A DNA stretch of 41,305 nucleotides from Alphaproteobacteria bacterium. Lineage in GTDB: Bacteria > Pseudomonadota > Alphaproteobacteria > UBA6615. Position 1 is the first letter of the stretch. Each line of letters begins with the position of its first letter. The notes under the pieces were generated by a model, which had not been told where the DNA came from, did not search any database, and was given only the letters and a program-made list of their open reading frames with translations. Location of the stretch: NCBI GenBank assembly GCA_003230015.1, contig QIGO01000155.1, positions 1-41,305 of the forward strand, written 5' to 3'. The position numbers and the translations under genes were made by a program. Below, piece after piece: positions 1 through 7,996 of this stretch.

Positions 1-614
1 CCAATGCCGACACCGACGGCAACGCCGAGGACGGCCAATCGATAGACCGGGTATTTGATATAGACGGCCGCCCCGGAATCCTTGATGACCGAAATGACCG
101 GCAACTGTGTTGCCCCGAACAGCCATTCCGGCGGCTCGAACTGATAGGTCGTGCCGGTCCAGATCGCCAACATCAAATCGGCGGCGACGATGGAAATGCC
201 GATCGTCACCAGGGTCTGGCGCAATTCATCGCCCGCCATGCGCCGGAAGATCAGGACCTGCATCAACACCCCGCTCATGGCCAGCGCCAGCACCGCCACA
301 AGCAGCCCGAAGAACCAGCTGCCACTCGCCTCGGCGGCTTCAAACCCGATGTAGCCGCCCAAAAGATACATCGAGCCATGCGCCAGATTGACGTTACGCA
401 TCAACCCAAAAACCAGCGTGAATCCACTCGCAACGAGAAAATAGAGCCCCGCCAATGTGACCCCATTGAGAAACGTGTTAACGAAGGTTTTCTTGCGCCC
501 CAGGGCGCCAACCAGCCAATCCGGCCAGACCGCGAAAATCATCCACAGGAAAACGGCCGCGGCCAAAAAGATGACGATCGCCCAAAAAGTGTGGCGCTCG
601 ATAAACGGCCTCAT
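1..614 (-). CDS. livH: Branched-chain amino acid ABC transporter permease, LivH type (partial)
   Basis: This is the N-terminal ~204 residues of an inner-membrane permease of the LivH family; the gene runs off the left edge. It is absent from the ORF track because it has no stop inside the window, but the minus-strand frame is open from 614 to 1. Several hydrophobic segments are visible, and the stretch GLMRNVNLAHGSMYLLGGY is the typical LivH region after the first core helices. LivH proteins form the membrane channel with LivM and work with LivF/LivG ATPases and a periplasmic binding protein. The N-terminus carries an extra helix (FWAIVIFLAAAVFLWMIF) ahead of the core. An in-frame ATG also exists at 647. 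Neither start has a strong ribosome binding site, so the start is uncertain. Partner genes probably lie to the left. Confidence 0.9.
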   Translation of the reverse strand, partial: MRPFIERHTFWAIVIFLAAAVFLWMIFAVWPDWLVGALGRKKTFVNTFLNGVTLAGLYFLVASGFTLVFGLMRNVNLAHGSMYLLGGYIGFEAAEASGSWFFGLLVAVLALAMSGVLMQVLIFRRMAGDELRQTLVTIGISIVAADLMLAIWTGTTYQFEPPEWLFGATQLPVISVIKDSGAAVYIKYPVYRLAVLGVAVGVGI

Positions 615-1035
615 GGCTCGCGGCGCATGCGCGCGGCCTGTCCGCATACCAGAGGTTGCGGCATCACTTGGGTCCTCCCCCGGGGCGGCACCTCCCTCTT
701 ACGTGGAGTACACCCTTCCTCACGCCGGCGACCGGCACCTGGCTGCCTCTTCGTCGCTGGAGCCCAATATGGACTGTCATAAAGGGTGTCGCGAGATGAT
801 CGCAATCGCAACGCCTTCACGACCCTGTTTCGGGTAAGATCGGGTAAAGTTCCTCCGCCATGCTATTTTTTCGGGGCGGCGGCCTCGAGAATTCGGCCAC
901 GGTGGCGGTCCCATCGTCGAAAGAGCACGCGAGACAAATCATGTCATAGGCGGCGATGGTGCGCACCACCGGGCACATGCCGGACCGCCACCTCGCTTTT
1001 AAGACGGGTAAAAATGTGTAAAATCCTCTTCCACA
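615..1035. promoter_or_regulatory. Structured divergent control region between livH and the small TIM-barrel gene
   Basis: I see no convincing gene here, but there is unusual symmetry. A perfect 11-bp inverted repeat GGTGGCGGTCC (901-911) pairs with GGACCGCCACC (982-992). Between the arms lies a perfect 12-bp palindrome, TGGTGCGCACCA (957-968). Outside the arms sit two related direct-repeat pairs: GGGTAA-N4-GGGTAAA (832-848) and GGGTAA-N4-GTGTAAAA (1006-1023), each with repeat starts 10 bp apart, about one helical turn. The region lies upstream of both livH (minus) and the gene at 1036 (plus), so it probably holds their promoters and operators. No clear -35/-10 pair was identified. Short ORFs in the track here look like shadows. 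Confidence 0.5.
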
Positions 1036-1734
1036 ATGGTCGATCTAATGACATGGCGGATCGCTCTGCGATCCCCCGGCGTAACACTCGGGCCGGGCCT
1101 GCCGGCGGCTGTCGTCACGGCCGAGCCACGTTTTCGCCATGAGAGAATGCCGGCCGAAATTGGCCTCTTATTACCCACCAACGAAGGCCCCAAACAACTG
1201 ATCGACGCAGTCGTCGCGGATCCGGCCCGCTGCGGCGACGCCATCCTCGGCCTGTTTATGGCCAATCCTTTCCTCAACATATCCCTGGAGGGTCCAAGAC
1301 TGACCGGCGCCGGCGTCCGTTGGGTCGCGAACCTTCCCAGCGTCGAACAGCAGGACGAGGATTTCTCCAAACACCTGGCTGACGTCGCTTTGGATCGCGA
1401 GCGCGAATTGGACTGTCTTTCCAGATTTCGCGCCCAGGGGTTCCGTATTGCCGTCGTCGTCGCCGATGGACCAGGTGCTGTGGCGGCGGCCGCCATCGAG
1501 CCCGACACCATGATCATCCTGCCGCGCGTGGCCGATTTCGCCGCGGCATTCCCCTCTCTTCGCCAGCGCGGTGCGGCGGCGCAGGCCGTCTATGAGGCCA
1601 CGCGCGCCAACGGCTGGCACGGCCCGATTTTAGGCCTCGGGAAAGCCCGGGAAGCCCAACATCAGGGGCTTTGGCCCGAACGCCTGGACGGCTTGCTCTG
1701 CCGCCCGATCCGTGTTTCACATGAAATGAGCTAG
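1036..1734 (+). CDS. Small divergent PEP-hydrolase/TIM-barrel family protein
   Basis: This 232-residue protein resembles a shortened, diverged member of the family called PEP hydrolase (formerly TIM-barrel signal transduction protein). The segment TGAGVRWVANLPSV corresponds to AGFAGAVNFPSC in the neighbouring large regulator, and the order of beta-strand-like hydrophobic stretches also matches (VTLGPGL, AEIGLLLP, DAILGLFMANPF, FRIAVVVAD, DTMIILP). The C-terminal part with the family's GGP region and final strands looks shortened or absent. It converges tail-to-tail with the large regulator; the stop codons overlap by 4 bp (1731-1734). The start is uncertain: ATG at 1036 or 1051 fits the N-terminal alignment, but neither has a good ribosome binding site. 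Overlapping minus-strand ORFs show no family resemblance. The function is unknown; it may be a non-catalytic sensor or a decaying paralogue. Confidence 0.6.
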   Translation: MVDLMTWRIALRSPGVTLGPGLPAAVVTAEPRFRHERMPAEIGLLLPTNEGPKQLIDAVVADPARCGDAILGLFMANPFLNISLEGPRLTGAGVRWVANLPSVEQQDEDFSKHLADVALDRERELDCLSRFRAQGFRIAVVVADGPGAVAAAAIEPDTMIILPRVADFAAAFPSLRQRGAAAQAVYEATRANGWHGPILGLGKAREAQHQGLWPERLDGLLCRPIRVSHEMS

Positions 1735-3548
1735 CCGGAAAGCCCAAATCGCTTAATCTTGTTATAGAGGGTCTTGCGCGACATCCCCAACGCCTGCGCG
1801 GCCCGGGTGCGGTTGAACCCATGGCGCCAGAGGGCATCGACGATCCTGTCCTTCTCGGTGCGGACATTGCCGTCGGCACCGCTCTTTTGCCGCAGCAATG
1901 GCAAAAGCTCGGCCGGCTGAACCGGTTCGCTGCGCAACGGCCCGGCCAGCGCCCCAAGAACCGAGCGCAATTCCGCCTCGTTGCCGGGCCAAAGATGGGC
2001 CTGCAGGCACTGAATTGCCGCGAATGAAAAGAATGACCGATCCATGCTGGTGCTAAGACTATCGGCTGCCCGGGCGCTGACGATGGCCATAAGATCGTCG
2101 ATGCGCTCTCGCAACGGCGGCACACGCAGTGTCCAGCCGGCCATATGTGTCACTAGATCGGCTTCCAGCCCGGCTCCCAGCAGGTCCTCCTCCACCCGGC
2201 CCGCCATCACCGGTATATCGCAAACCAGCACGACACGCGGCGCCACTGGCAGGGTTCGCCGGGTCCCCGGCGCCCGAAACACACCGTCGCGCAGCGCCCG
2301 GGCCAAACGCCGTTGCGTCGCCCCCGGCAGACGGTGTGGTGCATGGATGACCAAAAGGCCGACTTCGCTGTCGGCCAAAGCCGGCCGGCGTTTGGCCAGG
2401 GTATCGGGATGCCCGAACAGGATGCTGCGCGCCCGGGCTGGAAAGTCTTCTCCGGCGACGTCGACATGCAGCATGCCTTGGGCACGGGCCGGATCGGCCA
2501 AACCGCTCAGGGCTTGCAGAACCGGCATTGGCCCCAGTCCCGGTTCTGCCAGCAGCAGGACGGCGTCGGAGGCCCCCGCCATTGTGCGCAGGCGGCGCAA
2601 AAAATCCAGATGGGCCTTCGAGCGGCCGACAAAGCCAAATCTCTGCGACCAGGAAACCAGGCCGGCACTCTCATTGTCTAGCGCCGCCCGCCGCTTGCTG
2701 GCTTGGCGAAAGGCGTCGACCTGATCGGCGACGGAAACCTCCAAAGGCATACGGTCGAAGGTGGAGCCGCCCACATAACCGTCGATGGGTGCCAGGGCAA
2801 GAATGCGGCCAAGATCTTCCGCCGTCGCGATCGGTCCGCCTTCCAGCAGAAACCGTGTATCCGGGTTGATGCGCTTGACCAGGCGGCCGATCTCGCGGGC
2901 CACGGTTGCCACTTCCTCGATCGTCGCCCGACGGCGATGGCCCAGCGCCCCACCCACATTCCAGCCCAGATTGAGGCAAATATGGTCGAGACCCGCATCC
3001 GCCGCGAGCCGTGCCTGGGTCCGGGTCGCGCAATAAAACATCGACGTGAGACCCGCATCCTGCGCCGCCCGCAATTGTTCCACCTCGATTTCAATGCCGC
3101 GCCCCGCTCGCGCAAGAATCTGCTGCATCGGTCGCGAAAAATGCATACAGCTTGGGAAGTTAACAGCCCCGGCGAATCCGGCGTGGCGGATCGAGTCCGC
3201 CTCGGCCACAGGATCGAACCGCGGCCCCCAGACATTGACACCCAGCAGAATCGGCACCCCGCATTGGGCCAGCAATTCCTCCCGCGCAAAGCCGTCCGTC
3301 AGGGTCCGTGCGTCAAAGATCGGCAGCATACAAGCAATCGAGGGTGCCCCCATATTGCGCAGCCGGCCAGCACTGATCGCCAGCAGAAAAGCCGCCCCGC
3401 CGCGTTCGGCCGCCAGGGCGGTATTCCCCGACCCGATGCACCGATAAGAAATCCAGATTTTCCGCCGATCGCAGTCAACGGCGACCTCCCAGGACCGTCG
3501 CGTCCGCTGGATACACGCCGGTCCGAAAACCCCAACGCCGGGCCTCAT
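1731..3548 (-). CDS. Transcriptional regulator: TIM-barrel (PEP hydrolase) + degenerate AAA + Fis HTH
   Basis: The predicted protein has about 605 residues and three parts. Residues ~30-290 form a PEP-hydrolase-family TIM barrel (LLGVNVWGP, AGFAGAVNFPS, LEGGPIATAEDL, GYVGGSTFDRMPLE). Residues ~300-545 resemble the sigma-54 activator AAA domain, keeping RVPPLRERIDDL and LWPGNEAELRSVL. The C-terminus (NRTRAAQALGMSRKTLYNK) is a Fis-type helix-turn-helix. The AAA domain is degenerate: the Walker A position reads AEPGLGPMPVL with no GK, the Walker B position reads LLVIHAPHRL without the acidic pair, and GAFTGA is missing. It therefore probably does not hydrolyse ATP or activate sigma-54 polymerase, and may act like a TyrR-type or sigma-70 regulator. 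The track ORF begins at 4046, but that part overlaps the cytochrome gene. ATG 3548 is the first plausible start, although it lacks a good ribosome binding site. Confidence 0.8.
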   Translation of the reverse strand: MRPGVGVFGPACIQRTRRSWEVAVDCDRRKIWISYRCIGSGNTALAAERGGAAFLLAISAGRLRNMGAPSIACMLPIFDARTLTDGFAREELLAQCGVPILLGVNVWGPRFDPVAEADSIRHAGFAGAVNFPSCMHFSRPMQQILARAGRGIEIEVEQLRAAQDAGLTSMFYCATRTQARLAADAGLDHICLNLGWNVGGALGHRRRATIEEVATVAREIGRLVKRINPDTRFLLEGGPIATAEDLGRILALAPIDGYVGGSTFDRMPLEVSVADQVDAFRQASKRRAALDNESAGLVSWSQRFGFVGRSKAHLDFLRRLRTMAGASDAVLLLAEPGLGPMPVLQALSGLADPARAQGMLHVDVAGEDFPARARSILFGHPDTLAKRRPALADSEVGLLVIHAPHRLPGATQRRLARALRDGVFRAPGTRRTLPVAPRVVLVCDIPVMAGRVEEDLLGAGLEADLVTHMAGWTLRVPPLRERIDDLMAIVSARAADSLSTSMDRSFFSFAAIQCLQAHLWPGNEAELRSVLGALAGPLRSEPVQPAELLPLLRQKSGADGNVRTEKDRIVDALWRHGFNRTRAAQALGMSRKTLYNKIKRFGLSG

Positions 3549-3811
3549 CTGAGCAAAGCGCGAACATCTGTGACAAATCGCCCGGAAATGACTGTTGAGG
3601 CGCCAGTGACATTGACATTTCGCTCGCCCGAAGGTGTATGTCCTTTCTGATCTTCCTGAGTAGCTTCGATGTTTTCTTGGCATAGTGCCACTGATTTTCC
3701 CGGCGGCCCGCTTGACCCTCCACGTAATCGCCTCAATAACGAAGTCGCAATGGGCCCGGCTGGGCAGGGCGCAAGGCGCATGACCATGTCGGTATTTGCC
3801 GGGGGGTGACG
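3549..3811. promoter_or_regulatory. Divergent promoter region between the regulator and the cytochrome c gene
   Basis: These ~260 bp separate the start of the TIM-barrel regulator (minus) from the start of the cytochrome c gene (plus), so both promoters should be here. A short direct repeat is visible (GTGACATTGACATT, around 3605). No confident -35/-10 pair or palindrome could be assigned, and the ORFs listed here are shadows. Confidence 0.35.
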
Positions 3812-4282
3812 ATGAAACGACGCATTTTCTGGGCCGCCGGCGGCGCGCTTTTGGTCGCCGCTGCCGCACTTTTGGCGGCCATAGTGTGGCGGCAGCCGGC
3901 GAAGCCCTCAATGGACCCGAACAATGCCGCTTTAGTGGCGCTGGGACAAAGCACCTATGCGCAAAATTGCGCCGCTTGCCACGGTCAAAATCTGCAAGGT
4001 CAGCCGGACTGGCAAATTCGCTTGCCCAATGGCCTGCTCCCCGCACCCCCCCACGACGAGTCCGGCCACACCTGGCATCATCCCGACGACGTGTTATTTG
4101 ACCTGACCAAGAAGGGCCTGGTGCCCCCCAACGCTCCTGATGGCTATGAAACAGCGATGCCGGCCTACGAGGATATCCTTACCGACGCCGAAATAGCGGC
4201 GGTGCTGGCATATATCAAGAGCACCTGGCCACCGAATGTTCAAAAACGTCAACGGCGCCTGACCGAGCAGTCGCAACCCTGA
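3812..4282 (+). CDS. Membrane-anchored or exported monohaem cytochrome c
   Basis: This ~156-residue protein has an N-terminal signal or anchor segment (IFWAAGGALLVAAAALLAAIVW), one CxxCH haem site (CAACH, near residues 53-57) and a later methionine in TAMPAYEDILTDAEIAAVL, the usual axial ligand region of class I cytochromes. The C-terminal helix AAVLAYIKSTWP is also typical. It should carry electrons on the periplasmic side of the inner membrane. The chosen ATG at 3812 follows a GGGGGGTG stretch; GTG at 3806 is an in-frame alternative. It is followed by a run of thioredoxin-like and DsbD-like genes on the same strand after a ~200 bp gap, which hints at a role in the same periplasmic redox system. 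The specific partner is unknown. Confidence 0.88.
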   Translation: MKRRIFWAAGGALLVAAAALLAAIVWRQPAKPSMDPNNAALVALGQSTYAQNCAACHGQNLQGQPDWQIRLPNGLLPAPPHDESGHTWHHPDDVLFDLTKKGLVPPNAPDGYETAMPAYEDILTDAEIAAVLAYIKSTWPPNVQKRQRRLTEQSQP

Positions 4283-4486
4283 GCCGGCAGGGATACCTCC
4301 ACCGCTGGTGACCGCCGGGCCGCCACCGCCGCGACGTCTCGGATTCGGCTGCCTCAACACCATCCTGCCCTCACTAGATTGTCAAATATCTTGTACGAAG
4401 ACGCTATTGAACCTGAAGGAGGTATAGGCCCCTATTTAAAGGGCGCGGATCGGCGATGAATCCGTCCTCAGACGAGAAGACTAAGG

Positions 4487-5059
4487 ATGAGAAGTTTAAC
4501 CATAGCGGCGCTCATCGGTGCCGTGCTGGCGTTAACCTTGGCGGTACCCGGCGTACGGGCCGCGGAGGGCCCGCCCATCTCGGGCTCCGTGCAGAATTTC
4601 GACGTCCGGGACGAGCCGGTACCGATGCCGCAAATACCCTTGCAGACAAATCTTAACCAGGACCGGCCCCTCTCGGATTTCCGCGGCAGGGTCATATTGG
4701 TTAACTTTTGGGCCACTTGGTGCACCGGGAGTTGGCGTGAGCTGCCGACCCTCGAACGGCTACAGGCCAGGCTTGGTGGTGATAGTTTCACCGTCGTCAT
4801 TGTCAGCCAGGATGTTGAGGGCTGGCCGGTGATCGAGCCATTCCTCAAGCAGCGCCGCTTCGGCTTCCCTGAAAGCTACTATGACGCCGGTTTCAAGCTC
4901 GGAGATGCCGTCAACCTTCCGCCGCAAATGGGGTCGATACTGATCGACGAGCAAGGGCGCGAGGTCGGCCGCCTGGATGGCCCGGCCGATTGGGATACCG
5001 ACGAAGCGGCGGCACTCATTCAATATTACATAAATGCTGCTAGTGACGGTGCGACATGA
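4487..5059 (+). CDS. TlpA-like thioredoxin-fold protein with a CTGS active-site motif
   Basis: This 190-residue exported protein has a signal peptide (LTIAALIGAVLALTLAVPGVRA) and a TlpA/ResA-type thioredoxin fold (GRVILVNFWATWC). The active-site segment reads WCTGSW, so the resolving cysteine is replaced by serine (C79, S82), and no other cysteine is present. CxxS thioredoxin folds cannot form the internal disulfide; relatives act through mixed disulfides, as isomerase-like or glutathione-linked proteins, or as redox-dead binding proteins. It is a tandem paralogue of the next gene: both begin with PPISGSVQNF after the signal peptide, but the next one keeps CGPC. The ATG at 4487 directly follows AAGG, an unusually close ribosome binding site. 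Confidence 0.88.
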   Translation: MRSLTIAALIGAVLALTLAVPGVRAAEGPPISGSVQNFDVRDEPVPMPQIPLQTNLNQDRPLSDFRGRVILVNFWATWCTGSWRELPTLERLQARLGGDSFTVVIVSQDVEGWPVIEPFLKQRRFGFPESYYDAGFKLGDAVNLPPQMGSILIDEQGREVGRLDGPADWDTDEAAALIQYYINAASDGAT

Positions 5060-5113
5060 CGCCATGGCGTGTCCGTCGATGCGGCATGGCAACCTCTTGC
5101 GCAGGAGTATGAG

Positions 5114-5698
5114 ATGAGGAAATCGGTTATCGCTGGAGCAGGCATATTGGCGGCTGTTGCCACAATGCTGCTGTTCGAGACCCCTGCCGCGCTCGCCGAT
5201 GTTCCGCCCATATCTGGATCGGTGCAGAATTTTGTCGCCTTTGACGAGCCGATACCCGCGTCAATCATCCCCTTGAGCACCAGAGACGGCGGCGAACAGA
5301 CATTCGAGGATTTCCGCGGCAAAGTCGTGGTGGTCAATTTTTGGGCGACTTGGTGCGGCCCCTGTGTGCGCGAGATGCCGACCCTGGCCAAGCTTCAGGA
5401 ACATTTCGCCGACAACGATGATTTCGCCTTCGTCATCGTTAGTCAGGATCGCGGCGGCTGGAAGGAAATCGCGCGTTTCATGAAAAGGCTGAAGCTGGAT
5501 TTCCCCAACAGTCTTCTCGATGACAAACTGAAGCTGAGCCGGCCCATGCAGGTGCGCAGCCTGCCCGTCGTGGCCATCATTGACCGCCAGGGCGGCGAGG
5601 TCGGCCGCCTCGTCGGTGGCGCCGAGTGGGACTCCCCCGAGGCCATCGAGCTTATCCAATACTATCTGGACGACGACGGCGGTCACGGCACCAGTTGA
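5114..5698 (+). CDS. TlpA-like periplasmic thiol:disulfide oxidoreductase (CGPC)
   Basis: This ~194-residue protein has a signal peptide ending near ALADVPP and a canonical TlpA/ResA thioredoxin domain with ATWCGPCVREMPTL (C81 and C84) and a cis-proline region RSLPVVAIID. Such proteins reduce periplasmic disulfides, often apocytochrome or copper-site thiols, and are recharged by DsbD/CcdA-type membrane proteins; a DsbD-like gene follows 32 bp downstream. The track ORF starts at 5069, but the ATG at 5114 is preceded by AGGAG at good spacing and begins the signal peptide (MRKSVIAGAGILAAVATMLL), so it is preferred. It forms a tandem pair with the upstream CTGS paralogue, separated by 54 bp. Confidence 0.92.
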   Translation: MRKSVIAGAGILAAVATMLLFETPAALADVPPISGSVQNFVAFDEPIPASIIPLSTRDGGEQTFEDFRGKVVVVNFWATWCGPCVREMPTLAKLQEHFADNDDFAFVIVSQDRGGWKEIARFMKRLKLDFPNSLLDDKLKLSRPMQVRSLPVVAIIDRQGGEVGRLVGGAEWDSPEAIELIQYYLDDDGGHGTS

Positions 5699-5730
5699 TG
5701 CCCCGCGAAACCCGAACAAGGAACGAAGCG

Positions 5731-7959
5731 ATGAAGACGAACGCCCTGCGCTTTGGCCGTCTGCTCACCCTGGGACTGGCGGCGCAAATTATCGCGCTGA
5801 CCGGCGCTTTCGCTCAGACCGACGGCGCCGCCAGCGACTGGGACGGTTCGCTTGACGAAGTCCCGGCCCGCGCCCGGCTCATCGCCGCCACCACCGGTGT
5901 CGGCCAGTTGGACGAGCTCCGCGTCGGCATTGAAATTGAGCTGGAGCCGGGGTTCAAGACCTATTGGCGCACCCCGGGCGGCCCGGGTTTCCCCACGTCC
6001 ATAGATTGGGAGGGCAGCACCAACCTGGATACGGCGGCGTTCAAATGGCCGGCGCCGACCCGGTTCGACGTTCTCGGCTTCGATTCCTTCGGTTATATAG
6101 ACCACGTCATTTTCCCCATTGAAATAATTCCCATAGAGATCGGCCAGCCGGTCCAACTGCGGGCCAATGTCGGCTATCTTGCCTGCGACGATATCTGTGT
6201 GCCCATGTCGGCCGATTTGACGCTTGACCTGCCGGCGGGACCGGCAGCCCCCTCCCAGTTCGCCAATCAGATAGATCAGTTTCGTGCCAGGGTCCCGGTG
6301 ACCGACGGCGTCATGGTGGGACTCAATTTCGAAGGCGCCGGGCTCCAGGGCACGACCGACGCGCCTCTCGTACAGATCGCTTTCAGCGCCACTGAACCGT
6401 TCGTGTCGCCCGATGTATTTGTCGAGGGCCCGGAAGAGATCTTCTTTGGCCGGCCCGAGATGCGCCTCGATGGCAATACAGTGGTCTTCACCGTGCCGGC
6501 CGAGGACGCTTTCGGCGAGGAACAGGTGAACATCTCCGGCCAGCCGTTGCGGGTTACCCTGGTCGAGGGTGGGCGCGCCTTGGAGGCGCGCATCAACCCG
6601 GAATGGGGCGGATTCGACGTCGCCGCACTCAGTCCCGCGATAGCTTCGGGCGGCGGGGTAGGAATCGGTGGACTGGGCGCCGCTGGCGCCGCTGGCGCGA
6701 CTGGCGCCGCCGGCCTGTCGATTTTTGCCGTCCTCGTTTTTGCCCTGCTCGGCGGCATGATCCTCAACATCTTTCCCTGTGTGCTGCCGGTGCTGTCCAT
6801 CAAGCTGTTGTCGGTCGTCGGTCACGGCGGTGGTAGCACCCGCGAGGTTCGCACCGGTTTTCTGGCCTCTGTTGCTGGCATTATTGCCGCATTTCTTGTT
6901 CTCGCGACCCTTGTCGTCGGTTTGAAGGCGGCTGGGCAGACGGTCGGCTGGGGCATTCAGTTCCAGCAACCGCTGTTCCTGGTTGGCATGATCCTCCTCC
7001 TGACCCTTTTCGCCTGTAACATGTGGGGCCTGTTCGAGATCCGTCTGCCGGGTCTCGTATCTGACACGGCCGTTCGGCACTCGGGTGGAACAAGTCTGAA
7101 GGGGCATTTTTTCTCCGGTAGTTTCACCACTCTCCTGGCGACACCGTGCACCGCACCTTTCCTGACCACCGCTATCGGTTTCGCGCTAACGCGGGGTATT
7201 GGCGAGGTTTACGCCGTTTTCACTGCCTTGGGAGTAGGCTTGGCGATGCCGTTCATATTAATTGCGGCCTTCCCCAAAATGGTCACCAAACTGCCCAAGC
7301 CGGGTCCCTGGATGATCACGGTCAAGAAAGTGCTGTCCCTGGCGCTGGTGGCGACCGCGGTATGGCTGCTGTCAGTCATGGCGGCACAGGTTTCCCTACT
7401 CACCGCATCCACCGTGGCCGCCTTGATGGTCGTCGTCGCATTGATCTTTGCCATGCGCAAATTCATACCCGCGCGCGCCGGCCGGGCAGTACCGGTGGCG
7501 ATCGCGGCGGTCGCCATATTCGCCTTCGCCACGCCGGCACTTCTGCCCCGTTCGGAGGTTGCATCAGCCGGCGTCGAGGTGCGCGCCGAGGTCGCCTATC
7601 AACCCTTTGATCCGGCGGCCATCCCGGCGCTGATATCCACCGGCAAAGTCGTATTTGTCCATGTTACCGCCGATTGGTGCATAACCTGCAAGGTCAATGA
7701 GAAACGTGTCCTCGAGGTTGGTGACGTCGCCTCGGCCCTGGCCAGGGACGATATAGTTGTCATGGAAGCCGACTGGACCCGACCGAACGACGATATCGCC
7801 GCCTACTTGGCAACCTTTGACCGGTTTGGTATTCCGTTCGACGTTGTTTACGGTCAGGACACGCCCAATGGCAAAACCTTGCCGGAGCTGCTGACGGCGA
7901 ACGCGGTTTTGACCGCCCTGGGTAATGCCAGCCCCACCCTGCGGCTGGCCCTAAACTAA
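5731..7959 (+). CDS. DsbD/ScsB-like transmembrane thiol:disulfide interchange protein
   Basis: This 742-residue protein moves electrons from cytoplasmic thioredoxin to periplasmic thiol proteins. After a signal peptide there is a large periplasmic N-terminal domain (to ~residue 300) with a CxxxC pair in YLACDDICVP (near 151/155). A Gly/Ala linker (GIGGLGAAGAAGATGAAG) follows, then a membrane domain with conserved cysteines in FPCVLP (~350) and ATPCTAPF (~473). The C-terminal thioredoxin domain has VTADWCITCKVNEKRVL (C650/C653). All cysteine pairs expected for a full DsbD relay are present. The length and N-terminal domain are closer to ScsB, the suppressor of copper sensitivity protein, than to classical ~570-residue DsbD. 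ATG 5731 follows AAGGAACG. The thioredoxin genes on both sides are its likely partners. Confidence 0.92.
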   Translation: MKTNALRFGRLLTLGLAAQIIALTGAFAQTDGAASDWDGSLDEVPARARLIAATTGVGQLDELRVGIEIELEPGFKTYWRTPGGPGFPTSIDWEGSTNLDTAAFKWPAPTRFDVLGFDSFGYIDHVIFPIEIIPIEIGQPVQLRANVGYLACDDICVPMSADLTLDLPAGPAAPSQFANQIDQFRARVPVTDGVMVGLNFEGAGLQGTTDAPLVQIAFSATEPFVSPDVFVEGPEEIFFGRPEMRLDGNTVVFTVPAEDAFGEEQVNISGQPLRVTLVEGGRALEARINPEWGGFDVAALSPAIASGGGVGIGGLGAAGAAGATGAAGLSIFAVLVFALLGGMILNIFPCVLPVLSIKLLSVVGHGGGSTREVRTGFLASVAGIIAAFLVLATLVVGLKAAGQTVGWGIQFQQPLFLVGMILLLTLFACNMWGLFEIRLPGLVSDTAVRHSGGTSLKGHFFSGSFTTLLATPCTAPFLTTAIGFALTRGIGEVYAVFTALGVGLAMPFILIAAFPKMVTKLPKPGPWMITVKKVLSLALVATAVWLLSVMAAQVSLLTASTVAALMVVVALIFAMRKFIPARAGRAVPVAIAAVAIFAFATPALLPRSEVASAGVEVRAEVAYQPFDPAAIPALISTGKVVFVHVTADWCITCKVNEKRVLEVGDVASALARDDIVVMEADWTRPNDDIAAYLATFDRFGIPFDVVYGQDTPNGKTLPELLTANAVLTALGNASPTLRLALN

Positions 7960-7996
7960 GATCGCGAGCGATCGCGGTCGACCCCGAGGAGGGGCA

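Noticed and set aside
378-1142. Several plus-strand ORFs over and beside livH
   Set aside because: They lie antisense to the LivH coding frame or in the structured intergenic region and have no protein-like hydrophobic or motif pattern.
3549-4046. N-terminal extension of the 771-aa minus-strand ORF (TIM-barrel regulator)
   Set aside because: The extension is antisense to the cytochrome c gene, is rich in Arg/Ser/Cys with no domain character, and the family homology begins only after about residue 180 of that ORF.
4396-4446. Possible promoter or attenuator upstream of the first TlpA-like gene (TTGTAC..., ATAGG-CC-CCTAT, CCCTATTTAAAGGG)
   Set aside because: Spacing between candidate -35 and -10 boxes is poor and the small inverted repeats are imperfect; not strong enough to annotate.
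5683-7107. 474-aa minus-strand ORF opposite the DsbD-like gene
   Set aside because: It is a shadow of a well-supported DsbD/ScsB coding frame and shows no recognisable domains.
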